Position numbers and translations under genes: made by a program. Below the pieces are notes generated by a model. That model saw only the letters and a list, made by a program, of their open reading frames with translations. It did no database searches and had not been told where the DNA came from. Below, piece after piece: positions 40,854-49,978 of a stretch of DNA of 64,000 nt; the first letter of the stretch is position 1, and the number at the start of each line of letters is the position of its first letter. Source of the DNA: Herbaspirillum autotrophicum (GTDB lineage: Bacteria; Pseudomonadota; Gammaproteobacteria; Burkholderiales; Burkholderiaceae_D); the NCBI RefSeq assembly GCF_001189915.1, contig NZ_LFLS01000015.1, positions 1 to 64,000 of the forward strand. Reading direction: 5' to 3'.

Positions 40854-43800
40854 ATGCGCATGAAGTCTCACGTAGTCAGTCTGCGTACCAGATTGATGTT
40901 GTTGGTTGCAGTATCTTTATTGCCCGCCATTGTTTTACTTACGCTGCAAGGATTTCGCGATTACGCAGCCGAGAAGAAAAATCTGCATGAAGAAGCTGAA
41001 AATCTGGCTTACCGGATTTCCATGCATTCCAAGGAAGCAGGACCAGAGCCCAAGCGCTATCTGGAAAATCTGGCGAAGATCGCCGAAATCAAAAACGAGG
41101 GCGCCGGCTGCAATGCCTTTCTGGCCCTGACACTGAAGACCGACTATTACTACGACAACATCTTTGTCGCCGACCGCAGCGGTAACGTTGTTTGCTCTGG
41201 CATCGAATTGCCAGTGTCCCTGAATCTGGCAAACCGTTCCTACTTCGGACGGGTAATGGCGCGCAAGGCATTCGCGGTGGGAGATGTGCAACACAATGAC
41301 AACAGCGGCGAGCCGGTGGTGGTGTTCGCGTTGCCGGTGCTTGATGTGCGCGGTGAAGTTACGCGGGTACTGGGTCTGGTCGTCAATTTTTCCTGGTTCA
41401 ACGATTCGTTCAAGCGCGGCAGCGCCAGCAGCCGGCACCTGGATAAAGTGGCGGCGACGGTGAGCGACAGCGACGGCGTCATCATCGCCTCGGCGCCAGG
41501 GCAGAAATATGTCGGCAAGAGATTGCTGGAATGGAACCGGATACGCGCCCGCGTCAACGAGAACAGCCGCTATACCGCGAGTGAAATGTGGCGCGACGGG
41601 GTGATGCGCACCACGACTTATTTGCCGGTGTTTTCATCGGACGTCACCGGCATGTATTTTCTGCGGGTCGGCATCCCGCAGGGCGATTCACTGGCCGTGG
41701 TGGAGTACCGCACCGCCTGGAATTTTCTGCTGCTGGCGCTGGCCGCATTGCTGGCAATGACGGCGGCATGGTGGCTCAGCTCATGGCTGGTGCTGAAGCC
41801 TATCGGCGTCTTGACCCGGACTGCGGCCTTGCTTGGTGCCGGCGATATGAATGCGCGCACCGGTCTGGCCAAAAGCGGCGGCGAAGTCGGTGAGCTGGCG
41901 CGCAGCTTTGATGAAATGGCCAACCAGTTGCAAATCCAGCACGACAGCCTGCAACGTCTCAATCGCGTGCAAGCCATGCGCAGTGCCACCAATGGCGCCA
42001 TACTGCGGGCCGAAAACGAACAGACGCTGCTCAATGATATCTGTCAGGTTGTGCGTCAGACCGGTGGCTATCAGCTGGCCTGGTTTGGTTACAGTGACAA
42101 ATTTGGCAGCCGGATGTTCAGGGTGCAGGCGCATGACGGCGCCACCAGCGAAATGCTGACCGCTTTTGAACATCTGCGCAAAGATTCGCCGGAGACGGAA
42201 ATGGGACCGGTCGCCAACGCCGTCAGATTCGGCAAACCGCAGGTGATGCACAACCTGCAAACGCCGCTCAACGATGCGCCGTGGCGACTGGCCGCAGCCA
42301 GCAGCGGTTTCGCTGCGGCAATTGGATTGCCGATCAAGGTCGGGGAAGATGTGATTGGTGCGCTGGGCATCTTCTCGATTGATCCGGATGCCTTTGGTAC
42401 GGAAGAAATTCAATTGCTGACGGCAACCGCCAACGACGTGGCGTTCGGTATCGCTGCCGCGCGGGCGATGCTCGAAGTGCGCCGCAGTCGCGAGTTTCTC
42501 GGGCTGGTCATCAACAATATTCCGAGCATGGTGTTCGTCAAGGAAGCCGCCGATTTGCGTTTCGTCAGCATCAATCCGGCGGGCGAAAAGTTTCTCGGAC
42601 TGGAGAATGTCGACTATATCGGCAAAACCGATGCTGAAATCTTTGCGCCGGAACAGGCCCGGGGTATGGTGCAGCGCGATCTTGATGCACTCAATTGTAC
42701 GCAGCCGGTGCTGGTGACCGAATCGCAGATCACGACCGTGGATGGCAAGATCAAACTGGTCCAGACCAAACGCTTGCGCCTGACGGATGCCAATGGCGAC
42801 GTCAAATACCTGCTGGGAATTTCGGAAGACATTACCGAACAACGCAAGGCGGAAGAACGGTTGATCTATCTTGCCACGCATGACGGTTTGACCGGTCTGC
42901 CCAATCGCCATCTGTTGATGACCAGCCTGAATGCTTCGCTGGAACGGGCCGCCGGGGCGGGGCAGGGTTTGAGTGTGTTGTATATCGATCTTGACGGCTT
43001 CAAGGAAATCAACGATACGCTGGGGCATTTCACCGGCGACGAATTGTTGCGCGACGTCGCTGCCTTGCTCAGGCAGGTTGTGCATAACGACGATACGGTG
43101 GCGCGCGTCGGCGGTGACGAATTCGTGCTGGTGCTGGAGCAGGCGCTTGACCCGGAAGCGCTGACCGTCATTACCGATGAGATCAAGAAACGTTTCATGA
43201 CGCCGTTCAGTATTGCCGGTCAGGAAATCGTGATCAGCAGCAGCATCGGCATCAGTCGGTTCCCCGAAGATGCCCGGGATGGGGAGACGCTGCTGCGCAA
43301 CGCCGATATCGCCATGTATGCGGCCAAAGCGCTGGGGCGCAATACGCACAGCTATTATTCGGCAGATATGCATACGCGCGTCATCGACCGGCTTGAAATG
43401 CGCAATCTGTTGCGCTCGGCCATCGAAAAGAATGAACTGGTCGTGCACTACCAGCCCAAGGTCTCCATGCTGACCGGCAGTATTGTCGGCGCCGAAGCGT
43501 TGGTGCGGTGGCATAGCAAGGAACTGGGATTTGTATCGCCGGCGCGCTTCATTCCACTGGCCGAAGAGAGCGGCCTGATTGTTCCCATCGGTGAGTGGGT
43601 GTTGCGAACCGCATGCGAACAGGCGCGCCAATGGCAATCGTACGGGCCGCTGATGATGGCGGTCAATCTGTCGCCGCGCCAGTTGCATCAGAAGGGACTG
43701 TTGCAGATCATCGCGACCATATTGAACGATGCCGGACTCGGCGCCGATTTGCTGGAGCTGGAAGTGACCGAAGGATCGTTCATGGACAAGGATTCCGGTG

Positions 43801-44180
43801 CCATCGGTTTGTTGACGCAAATTTCTGAAATGGGTATCCGGCTGGCGGTGGATGATTTTGGTACCGGCTATTCCAGTCTGGCGTATCTCAAGCAATTGCC
43901 GGTCAATGTACTCAAGATTGATCAGTCGTTCGTCAAGGGCCTGATGTCAGATGAAAGTGATGTCGCCATCGTGACGGCGATTGTGGCAATGGCGCGTTCG
44001 CTGAAACTGTCGGTGATTGCGGAAGGCGTCGAGACATTCGAGCAACTGGCAATTCTGCGTGCGCTGGAGTGCGATGAAAATCAGGGATACCTGTTCAGCC
44101 GGCCATTGCCGGCCAAGGAGTTCGGCCACTTTTTGAGTCGGCCGGATTTGCTGCCAAAGATGGGTGGGCCGGAAGTCTGA
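40854..44180 (+). CDS. Composite sensor cyclic-di-GMP enzyme: Cache-HAMP-GAF-PAS-GGDEF-EAL
   Basis: I start at ATG 40854 after GGAGAGGCAAG. The 1,108-residue protein has a transmembrane helix (about 9-28), a periplasmic Cache-type sensor (to about 285), a second helix, HAMP (about 310-365), GAF (385-540) and PAS (550-670). GGDEF follows with an intact GGDEF motif near residue 753, then EAL with EALVRW near 880 and further phosphodiesterase motifs (DDFGTGYSSL, EGVET). The inhibitory I-site position reads HNDD, not RxxD, so product inhibition may be absent. It may make or degrade cyclic-di-GMP in response to external ligand. Confidence 0.95.
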   Translation: MRMKSHVVSLRTRLMLLVAVSLLPAIVLLTLQGFRDYAAEKKNLHEEAENLAYRISMHSKEAGPEPKRYLENLAKIAEIKNEGAGCNAFLALTLKTDYYYDNIFVADRSGNVVCSGIELPVSLNLANRSYFGRVMARKAFAVGDVQHNDNSGEPVVVFALPVLDVRGEVTRVLGLVVNFSWFNDSFKRGSASSRHLDKVAATVSDSDGVIIASAPGQKYVGKRLLEWNRIRARVNENSRYTASEMWRDGVMRTTTYLPVFSSDVTGMYFLRVGIPQGDSLAVVEYRTAWNFLLLALAALLAMTAAWWLSSWLVLKPIGVLTRTAALLGAGDMNARTGLAKSGGEVGELARSFDEMANQLQIQHDSLQRLNRVQAMRSATNGAILRAENEQTLLNDICQVVRQTGGYQLAWFGYSDKFGSRMFRVQAHDGATSEMLTAFEHLRKDSPETEMGPVANAVRFGKPQVMHNLQTPLNDAPWRLAAASSGFAAAIGLPIKVGEDVIGALGIFSIDPDAFGTEEIQLLTATANDVAFGIAAARAMLEVRRSREFLGLVINNIPSMVFVKEAADLRFVSINPAGEKFLGLENVDYIGKTDAEIFAPEQARGMVQRDLDALNCTQPVLVTESQITTVDGKIKLVQTKRLRLTDANGDVKYLLGISEDITEQRKAEERLIYLATHDGLTGLPNRHLLMTSLNASLERAAGAGQGLSVLYIDLDGFKEINDTLGHFTGDELLRDVAALLRQVVHNDDTVARVGGDEFVLVLEQALDPEALTVITDEIKKRFMTPFSIAGQEIVISSSIGISRFPEDARDGETLLRNADIAMYAAKALGRNTHSYYSADMHTRVIDRLEMRNLLRSAIEKNELVVHYQPKVSMLTGSIVGAEALVRWHSKELGFVSPARFIPLAEESGLIVPIGEWVLRTACEQARQWQSYGPLMMAVNLSPRQLHQKGLLQIIATILNDAGLGADLLELEVTEGSFMDKDSGAIGLLTQISEMGIRLAVDDFGTGYSSLAYLKQLPVNVLKIDQSFVKGLMSDESDVAIVTAIVAMARSLKLSVIAEGVETFEQLAILRALECDENQGYLFSRPLPAKEFGHFLSRPDLLPKMGGPEV

Positions 44181-44223
44181 TCAAGCGGCCCGTGGCCGGT
44201 GTTGCCGGTCATGCAATCGCTAT

Positions 44224-44252
44224 TGCCGGCACCGCGTTGCGCAGTGCCGGCA
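44224..44252. terminator. Hairpin between convergent genes, possible bidirectional terminator
   Basis: TGCCGGCAC (44224-44232) pairs perfectly with GTGCCGGCA (44244-44252), 9 bp. It sits exactly between the GGDEF-EAL gene and the convergent DUF3761 gene. T-runs are weak on both sides. Confidence 0.45.
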
Positions 44253-44257
44253 CCGGA

Positions 44258-44767
44258 TCAGGACTGGCAGGTCTTGCCGTGGTCGCCATGGAAGCCCTTG
44301 GCTTTGGCATCGGCTTCACTCATGTATTCGCCTTGCTTGGTCTTGCCATACCATTTGTCGCCCTGGCAATGATAGACCTTGGTGGAAGCATTGACCCAGA
44401 CTTTACCGGCGCCGCCGCCAAGTGCGGCAGCAGCGGCAGGGGTGGCAGCGGATTTGGCTGGTGCCGCAGCGGGTGCGCTTTTGGTCATCGCTGTTGCCGG
44501 TGCCGGTGCCGCGGCCGGAGCGGCTGCCGCCGGTGCCGGGCTGGCAGCAGCAGGTGCGGCGGCTTTGGTGGTGCTGTCGGCGTACCAGTCTTTCACGCCT
44601 TTATGGCCGCGGCAGGCGCCTTTTTTCTCGGCGCCGGAATAGTAGCTGCCGTCCTTGCACAATCCTGTGGTGCCGGCCGGAGCATCGGCTGGCGGTGCGG
44701 CGCTTGCCAGACAGCTGAATGAGGCCAGCAGTGTGGCGCACAACGTCGAGGCGAAGATCTTGTTCAT
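44258..44767 (-). CDS. Secreted DUF3761-type protein with Ala/Pro linker
   Basis: I start at ATG 44767 (MNKIFASTLC) after AGGAGAAATAC. The 169-residue protein has a signal peptide (to about residue 24, SCLASA). A DUF3761-like motif is next, GLCKDGSYYSGAEKKGACRGHKGVKDWY, then about 65 residues of Ala/Pro low complexity, and a second Cys-bearing domain VWVNASTKVYHCQGDKWYGKTKQGEYMSEADAKAKGFHGDHGKTC. The two small domains probably each hold a disulfide. Cell-surface or periplasmic; function unknown in the family. Confidence 0.82.
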   Translation of the reverse strand: MNKIFASTLCATLLASFSCLASAAPPADAPAGTTGLCKDGSYYSGAEKKGACRGHKGVKDWYADSTTKAAAPAAASPAPAAAAPAAAPAPATAMTKSAPAAAPAKSAATPAAAAALGGGAGKVWVNASTKVYHCQGDKWYGKTKQGEYMSEADAKAKGFHGDHGKTCQS

Positions 44768-45143
44768 GTATTTCTCCTGAGGGTCGAAGGTGGGTATGAA
44801 GCTGTGCCGCGGGTAAAACAGGATCGAGTGTATAGCTTTTTTGACAATGAAATAAAACGAATTGAAGTCGATGCAAGTTCGTGCATCGGTTTCCAGCATA
44901 TGCCTGAAATGTATGCTGCGCATGGTTTTGCGGATTTTTTTGTGGCGTCGGCGGGGGGCCGTAGCAAAGTCTTGTAACAATTCTCTTGTGCCGGCGCGCA
45001 TGGCGACGTGGCAAAAGCGACTTCAGTGTTGTGAATTGACAGCAGTCAGAAATCTGCGCGACGTGCGTGGAAGAGATGCCGAATGGGATGGGTACAACGC
45101 ACGCCGGCTTGTCAGGGACAGTCCAGCGTGCGTTGGATGACGC
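44768..45143. other. Gap upstream of the DUF3761 gene
   Basis: AT-rich near 44,830-44,900, where the minus-strand promoter should be; no clear -35/-10 pair. No gene recognised. Confidence 0.4.
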
Positions 45144-46382
45144 TTAGCGTACTGCCTGAGTCGTGGCTGCGAAGAAGTCATTGTCGCCGACGGTTGCTTT
45201 ACCGGTCGGTTTCGGCAATGCACTCCAGACCACGATCACGACATTCTCTTTCGGGTTCATGTAAATGTGCTGACCGAAAATGCCGCGTGCTTCGAAGGCG
45301 CCTTCATTGATGGTGCCGGCTGCATTCGGGATCGGCCACAGCATGTAGCCGTAGTTCACCAGTTTGCCATCCACCATTTTCGGGCTGCCGGCTTCCTTGA
45401 CCCAGCCATCCGGCAAGATCTGTTCGCCGCCGGCTTTGCCGCCGCCCAGCAGGAACATGCCGAACCGACCATAGTCACGCAACGTGGCCGACAAGCCGCT
45501 GCCGCCGACTTCCAGACCATCCGGCGATTCCAGCCACCAGGTGGCATCGGACTCCATGCCGAACTTGCCCCAGATCCGTTCCGACAGATATTGCGCCACC
45601 GGCTTGCCGGTAGCGGCGCGTACCAGCGCACCTGCGACCTGGGTTTCGCCGGTGCTGTAGTTCCAGCGGGTACCTGGCGCTGCTGCGCGCGGCAGCTTGG
45701 ACATCAGTTCCAGCACGCCGCCGGGAACCTGTGCATTTTGCACTTCCAGCATGCGCCGGCGATCCGATTTCGGATCGGTATAGGTTTCATTCCAGTTGAC
45801 GCCGGAAGCCATCTGCAACAGGTTGCGTACCGACACGCCGTCGTAGGCGCTGCCCTTGAGTTGCGGCAGGTAGTTGATGATCGGATCATCGATGCTCTTG
45901 ATATGACCATCCTTGATGGCGGCACCGATCAGCGTTGCCGTGATCGACTTGACCACCGACATCGACATCCAGCGCGTCTTCTCGTTGTTGCCGAGTTCAT
46001 AGTTCTCGAATGCGATCTTGCCATCCTTGATCACCAGCAGGCCGCTGACGCGATTGAGCGAAACATAATCGTACAGGTCGTAATCCTTGCCGCCCGAGCT
46101 GAACTTGAAGTTCTTCAGCGGCTTGTCGCCGGCGGGCAGCGGAAACACCTTGCCGCCATTCGGTACGACGCGGGTGGAAAACAGGCGGTCGATATTGCGG
46201 AAGGTATTGACCTGTACATCCGGGAACAGGGCGCCGTCATAGACTTGCTGGACGGTGCCGATTTTTTCGGCCGCGTGTACATTGACTACCGGCTCTTTGG
46301 CACAGGCCAGATTGGCGGACAAGGTCATGGCGACGACGACGCCGAGTTTTTTCAAATGAAATGGTGTGTTGCGATAAGACAT
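45144..46382 (-). CDS. Serine hydrolase of the beta-lactamase / NylB-like family
   Basis: A 412-residue exported enzyme (signal peptide ending LSANLACA). The SxxK active site is S142-V-V-K145 within RWMSMSVVKSITATLIG, the Tyr motif is in RWNYSTGETQV, and the C-terminal RGIFGQHIYMNPKENVVIVV follows the usual scaffold. SMSVVKS is characteristic of the 6-aminohexanoate-dimer hydrolase (NylB)-like branch of class C beta-lactamase-fold enzymes, which act on amides or esters rather than beta-lactams. Substrate unknown. It lies alone, between the DUF3761 gene and the IclR pair. Confidence 0.9.
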   Translation of the reverse strand: MSYRNTPFHLKKLGVVVAMTLSANLACAKEPVVNVHAAEKIGTVQQVYDGALFPDVQVNTFRNIDRLFSTRVVPNGGKVFPLPAGDKPLKNFKFSSGGKDYDLYDYVSLNRVSGLLVIKDGKIAFENYELGNNEKTRWMSMSVVKSITATLIGAAIKDGHIKSIDDPIINYLPQLKGSAYDGVSVRNLLQMASGVNWNETYTDPKSDRRRMLEVQNAQVPGGVLELMSKLPRAAAPGTRWNYSTGETQVAGALVRAATGKPVAQYLSERIWGKFGMESDATWWLESPDGLEVGGSGLSATLRDYGRFGMFLLGGGKAGGEQILPDGWVKEAGSPKMVDGKLVNYGYMLWPIPNAAGTINEGAFEARGIFGQHIYMNPKENVVIVVWSALPKPTGKATVGDNDFFAATTQAVR

Positions 46383-46619
46383 GCATGATCTCCGGGTTTG
46401 TTATTGGTGTCTTGATATCGTCAGGTTGCTTCTTGTGTCCATCTGCGAGCAATCGAAACGACCCGCAAGCTTATCAGCAGGATTGTCGTGGGGAAATTGT
46501 GGAAGATACTTAACGCCGGGCGGTCATCGCGCCGGAAAATTCCCGGATGGCAGGAACCCGGCCGGCGTATTTGCGAAAATGATGTTCATGCCGGCGTGTA
46601 TTGCTGCGTGAACGCCTGT

Positions 46620-47495
46620 TCAGAACAAGGTGCTGTCGATGGACGCCAGTGCATTCTTCAATTTCTCGGCGGTGTTTTGCAAGGCCGGCACCAACATCTT
46701 TCTGATATTTTCCACATCCGGCACATACGATACGGCACTGCAATTGAGCGCCATCGGCACCGGCGGGTCACCGAGAAAAACCGGCACACTGACGGCGAAG
46801 GTATCGCGCTGATATTCGCCGGCGGCCATGCAGTAACCATACTGATCGAGATCTTCGAAGGCCTCTTCCATTTTGGCCACCACTGCCGGTCCGTGCACGC
46901 CGATTTTTTTCAGGATGTCGAACAGCAGACGCTGACGGCGGGCAGGTGGCTGGACCCAGACATAGGTTCTGCCGATGGCGCTCAATTCCATCGGTACCGT
47001 GCGGCCGACGCCCAGGCGCAAGGTGGCGATACTGCTGCTGTTGCAATATTCGATGTAAATCATGTCGAGCTGATTGGCCACCGCCAGTCCGACCGACATG
47101 TTGTGATGATCGGCCATGGCTTGCATGATCGGCTTTGCCAGACGCGTGATCGGACTGTTGGACAGATAGCGATGGCCGATGCGCAAACCGCGCACGCCGA
47201 TCTGAAAGCGAACGCCGTCCGGCGCCCGGTCGAGATAACCGAGCGCTACCAGCGTTGCCGCCACGCGCGAGATCGAGGCCTTGGAGTAGCCGGTGCGGCG
47301 CACCAGCTCGGCATGCGCCAAGGGTTTGGGGCTGCCGCGAAATGCCTTGAGTACGCCGAGTGCGCGTTCCAGTGTGTGGGTCGAAGTACTGCTGCCGGGA
47401 GCCGCATCCTGATCGCGCACCGAAAAACGTTCTGGTCCTTCGTGATTGCCGGTGGCAGATTGTTTGCGGATATTGCTGGCTGCTGCGGCTTTCAT
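46620..47495 (-). CDS. IclR-family transcriptional regulator 1
   Basis: A 291-residue regulator with an N-terminal winged helix (LERALGVLKAFRGSPKPLAHAELVRRTGYSKASISRVAATLVALGYL). The effector domain follows (IGVRGLRIGHRYLSNSPITRLAKPIMQAMADHHNMSVGLAV, DMIYIEYCNSSS, QYGYCMAAGEYQRDTFAVSVPVF). A 40-residue variable N-terminus precedes it. It is immediately downstream of a second IclR gene (9 bases), so the two are co-transcribed and may form one heteromeric or layered control of the divergent catabolic operon. Confidence 0.93.
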   Translation of the reverse strand: MKAAAASNIRKQSATGNHEGPERFSVRDQDAAPGSSTSTHTLERALGVLKAFRGSPKPLAHAELVRRTGYSKASISRVAATLVALGYLDRAPDGVRFQIGVRGLRIGHRYLSNSPITRLAKPIMQAMADHHNMSVGLAVANQLDMIYIEYCNSSSIATLRLGVGRTVPMELSAIGRTYVWVQPPARRQRLLFDILKKIGVHGPAVVAKMEEAFEDLDQYGYCMAAGEYQRDTFAVSVPVFLGDPPVPMALNCSAVSYVPDVENIRKMLVPALQNTAEKLKNALASIDSTLF

Positions 47496-47504
47496 GGTGC
47501 GTCC

Positions 47505-48404
47505 TTAAATCTGAGCCGCAGCCCGTTTTTTGAGTTGGCCGATCAGCGTCACCAGCTTGCGTCCCAATTGTTCATCCAGCTTGGTACGTGGCGTCAGTCG
47601 CGGCGAGCCGGCGCATACCAGCGCCATCGGCAGGCGTCCCGGAATGTTCAGCGGCGCTGCCACCACGGTAATGTCGGCACCCCAGTCGCCAGTGGAGGCG
47701 CAATAGCCTTTGGCGGCAACCTGCGCCGCAGCTTCGGCGATGCGCTGGCGCAGCAACATCCAGCGATCACGTTTGTGATGTGGTCGCATGCGATCCAGCA
47801 GATAAGCTTGCTCGGCTTCCGGCAAGCCGGCCAGCAATGCCCATCCCAGCGGTGAGGCGGCAATCGGCATATGTTCGCCGACGCCGAGGGCGATGGTGGC
47901 CAGCGTAGCCGCGCTGTGACAATTTTCAAACAGGATCATGTCGAGACCATCGCGTCCGGCCAGTGCCACGAACACACCGTTGTCGTCGGCGAAGTCTTGC
48001 ATCGAAGGTCGCGCCAGCGATACCACATCGGCGTCGGCCATGGCGGCGTAACCAAGGTCGAGCACGGCAGATGCCAGCCGGTATTTCCTCAAGGTTTCCG
48101 AATGGGTCAGATAACCGAGTTCGGTCAGCGTGCGTGTCAGGCGCGATACCGTGGCTTTCGGAATCCCGGTGCGTTCGGCAATATCCTGATTGGCCAGCCA
48201 CTGTTCCTGCTCAAGGAACGCGTCGAGTACCGCAAAGCCGCGTTCAATCGGCGCGATCAGTTTGCTGTTGTCGGCCGCGTGTTCGCGATAGGGCGTGCGA
48301 GGTGCGCGCAATACGATGCGCACCTCTACCGGTCGCACCGCCGCCTTGCGTACTGCTGCCTTGGCGCGTGCGCTTGCCGGGCCAGTTTCAGCGGGCCGGT
48401 TCAT
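47505..48404 (-). CDS. IclR-family transcriptional regulator 2
   Basis: A 299-residue IclR protein. The N-terminal 55 residues are basic and disordered. The winged helix is APIERGFAVLDAFLEQEQWLANQDIAERTGIPKATVSRLTRTLTELGYL, and the effector domain has AMADADVVSLARPSMQDFADDNGVFVAL, DMILFENCHSAATLATI and GYCASTGDWGADITVVAAPL. It is first of the two-gene IclR unit and divergent from the catabolic operon. Two palindromic sites in the gap between them are its probable targets. Confidence 0.93.
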   Translation of the reverse strand: MNRPAETGPASARAKAAVRKAAVRPVEVRIVLRAPRTPYREHAADNSKLIAPIERGFAVLDAFLEQEQWLANQDIAERTGIPKATVSRLTRTLTELGYLTHSETLRKYRLASAVLDLGYAAMADADVVSLARPSMQDFADDNGVFVALAGRDGLDMILFENCHSAATLATIALGVGEHMPIAASPLGWALLAGLPEAEQAYLLDRMRPHHKRDRWMLLRQRIAEAAAQVAAKGYCASTGDWGADITVVAAPLNIPGRLPMALVCAGSPRLTPRTKLDEQLGRKLVTLIGQLKKRAAAQI

Positions 48405-48555
48405 GTGGTGCGCGACATCGAAAACTGCATGTTGGTCTCCTGCTGCGTACCCGCCGTTTTTACGGTCTGTGATACGTCTGATTTTTCTGTGGTCATGGTC
48501 TGTTGCCGGGAACCTTGCAGCAGCCGATGCATGACGTCAATCTAACATCAAACAC

Positions 48556-48574
48556 TGTTCCGTACTTTGGAACC
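48556..48574 (+). promoter_or_regulatory. Putative IclR operator, copy 1
   Basis: TGTTCCGTACTTTGGAACC, an imperfect palindrome GTTCCG-N5-TGGAAC. It matches copy 2 at 16 of 19 positions but on the opposite strand. It is on the regulator side of the gap. Confidence 0.6.
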
Positions 48575-48778
48575 GCATCTCGCAAGCGATGTTGGCAGAG
48601 AAATGTTTACGCGTCGTTTTTGCCGTTGCAGAGACCTGCCGGAAATAGCGGTGATCCGCTCTGGCCCGGCTGTAGCGGGAAAGCATGCTGCATCAGCACA
48701 TTTTTTGAGCAGGGCCGTGCATTGCGCGTTGCCATGCCCGGTGACGATAGGCGCAAACAGGCATCTGACGGATAACAA

Positions 48779-48797
48779 GGTTTCGATGTACGGAACA
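48779..48797 (-). promoter_or_regulatory. Putative IclR operator, copy 2
   Basis: On the minus strand TGTTCCGTACATCGAAACC. Shared consensus GTTYCG-N5-YGRAAC. It lies 15 bases upstream of the -35 box of the operon promoter, a position suited to activation. Confidence 0.6.
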
Positions 48798-48812
48798 CTA
48801 TTTTCCGGTCTA

Positions 48813-48844
48813 TTGACACCCCATCGGCGTTTTCAGACTATACC
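48813..48844 (+). promoter_or_regulatory. Promoter candidate for the catabolic operon
   Basis: A perfect -35 TTGACA (48813-48818) is followed after about 17-20 bases by CAGACTATACC as a weak -10 region. A perfect -35 with a poor -10 fits a promoter that needs an activator. Confidence 0.5.
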
Positions 48845-48999
48845 TCCCAACGTCGTTCCAGCCGTGCCAGACCACGCGCAGTACCGTTCGCCACAGCGCA
48901 GCGGAATCCCGGCAACGCCATCAACGTGTTGCCCATTTTTATCGCAACAGCAATCAGTCGCCGCAAATGGCAACCGGATTCAGGATCAAGGACATCAGC

Positions 49000-49920
49000 A
49001 TGACAATTCGTAGAATCGCAGAAGGAAAAGTAGTCGTGGTCACCGGCGCCGGAGGCGGTATCGGTCGCGACATTGCATTGGCGATGGCGCAGCACGGTGC
49101 ACGCGTGGTCGTCAACGATATCGGTGCCTCGCTGAGCGGCGAGGGGCTGAGTGCCGGGCCGGCGCAACAGGTGGCGGACGAGATCATCGCCGCCGGCGGA
49201 CAGGCGGCAGCCAATACCGACAGCGTGTCGGAAGCCGGCAGCGCAGCACGTATCGTGGAAACCGCAATCGATACGTTCGGACGTGTCGATTGCGTGGTCA
49301 ACAATGCCGGCATCCTGCGCGACAGCCTGTTTCACAAGATGAGCAGCGACGAATGGGATGCCGTGCTCAAGGTGCATTTGTATGGCGCCTATTTCATGAG
49401 CAAGGCGGCTGCGCTGCATTTCAAGGAACAGGCCAGCGGCGCATTCGTGCACATGACTTCTACTTCGGGGTTGATCGGCAATCTGGCGCAGGCCAATTAT
49501 TCAGCGGCCAAACTGGGACTGACGGCCTTGTCGAAATCGATTGCGCTGGATATGCAACGCTTCAATGTGCGCTCCAACTGCATCGCGCCGTTTGCCTGGA
49601 GCCGCATGATCAGTTCGATTCCGGTCAATGACGCCGCCCAGCAGGCGCGCGTCGACAAGATCAAGCTGATGACGCCGGCCAAGATCGCGCCGCTGGCGGT
49701 GTATCTCGCCAGTGATGCTGCGCGCGATGTCAACGCCCAGGTATTCACGGTACGCAACAATGAAATTTTCCTGATGAGTCAGCCGCGTCCGTTGCGTTCG
49801 GTACACCGCTCCGAAGGCTGGACGCCGGAAAGCATTGCCGAACATGCGATGCCGGCACTGCAAAAGAACTTTGTGGCATTTGACCGCTCGGCCGACGTAT
49901 TCAGCTGGGACCCGGTGTGA
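49000..49920 (+). CDS. Short-chain dehydrogenase, 3-hydroxyacyl-CoA dehydrogenase (MFE-2 dehydrogenase-like)
   Basis: I start at ATG 49000 (MTIRRIAEGK). The 306-residue SDR has the NAD(P) loop VVVTGAGGGIGRDIALAMAQHGARVVVND, NNAG (VDCVVNNAGILRDSLFHKM) and the Ser-Tyr-Lys triad in STSGLIGNLAQANYSAAKLGL. The sequence from NAGILRD to DEWDAVLKVHLYGAY is that of the dehydrogenase part of peroxisomal MFE-2, so it likely oxidises a (3R)-hydroxyacyl-CoA. First gene of the operon; a hydratase-2-like gene follows at once, giving a split MFE-2. Confidence 0.9.
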   Translation: MTIRRIAEGKVVVVTGAGGGIGRDIALAMAQHGARVVVNDIGASLSGEGLSAGPAQQVADEIIAAGGQAAANTDSVSEAGSAARIVETAIDTFGRVDCVVNNAGILRDSLFHKMSSDEWDAVLKVHLYGAYFMSKAAALHFKEQASGAFVHMTSTSGLIGNLAQANYSAAKLGLTALSKSIALDMQRFNVRSNCIAPFAWSRMISSIPVNDAAQQARVDKIKLMTPAKIAPLAVYLASDAARDVNAQVFTVRNNEIFLMSQPRPLRSVHRSEGWTPESIAEHAMPALQKNFVAFDRSADVFSWDPV

Positions 49921-49978
49921 ACGCGGTGGGGCACGCAGCATCAGGATCAGCAGCATTCAGCATCGCAACGGAACCGAC

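Larger units (their letters stand above)
48405..48999. other. Divergent control region of the catabolic operon
   Basis: A 595-base non-coding gap carrying two matching palindromic sites (48556-48574 and 48779-48797) and a plus-strand promoter candidate (48813-48844). Small frames inside have no ribosome-binding site. The leader before the first operon gene is about 150 bases. Confidence 0.6.

Noticed and set aside
41781-43895. 704-residue minus-strand frame
   Set aside because: Antisense to the GGDEF-EAL gene, with no ribosome-binding site and His/Gln/Arg-rich composition typical of mirror frames of GC-rich genes.
45267-46388. 373-residue plus-strand frame
   Set aside because: Exactly opposite the NylB-like hydrolase gene, whose signal peptide and active-site motifs are clear; composition is mirror-like.
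46488-47855. 455-residue plus-strand frame
   Set aside because: Antisense to both IclR genes; no domain and no start signal.
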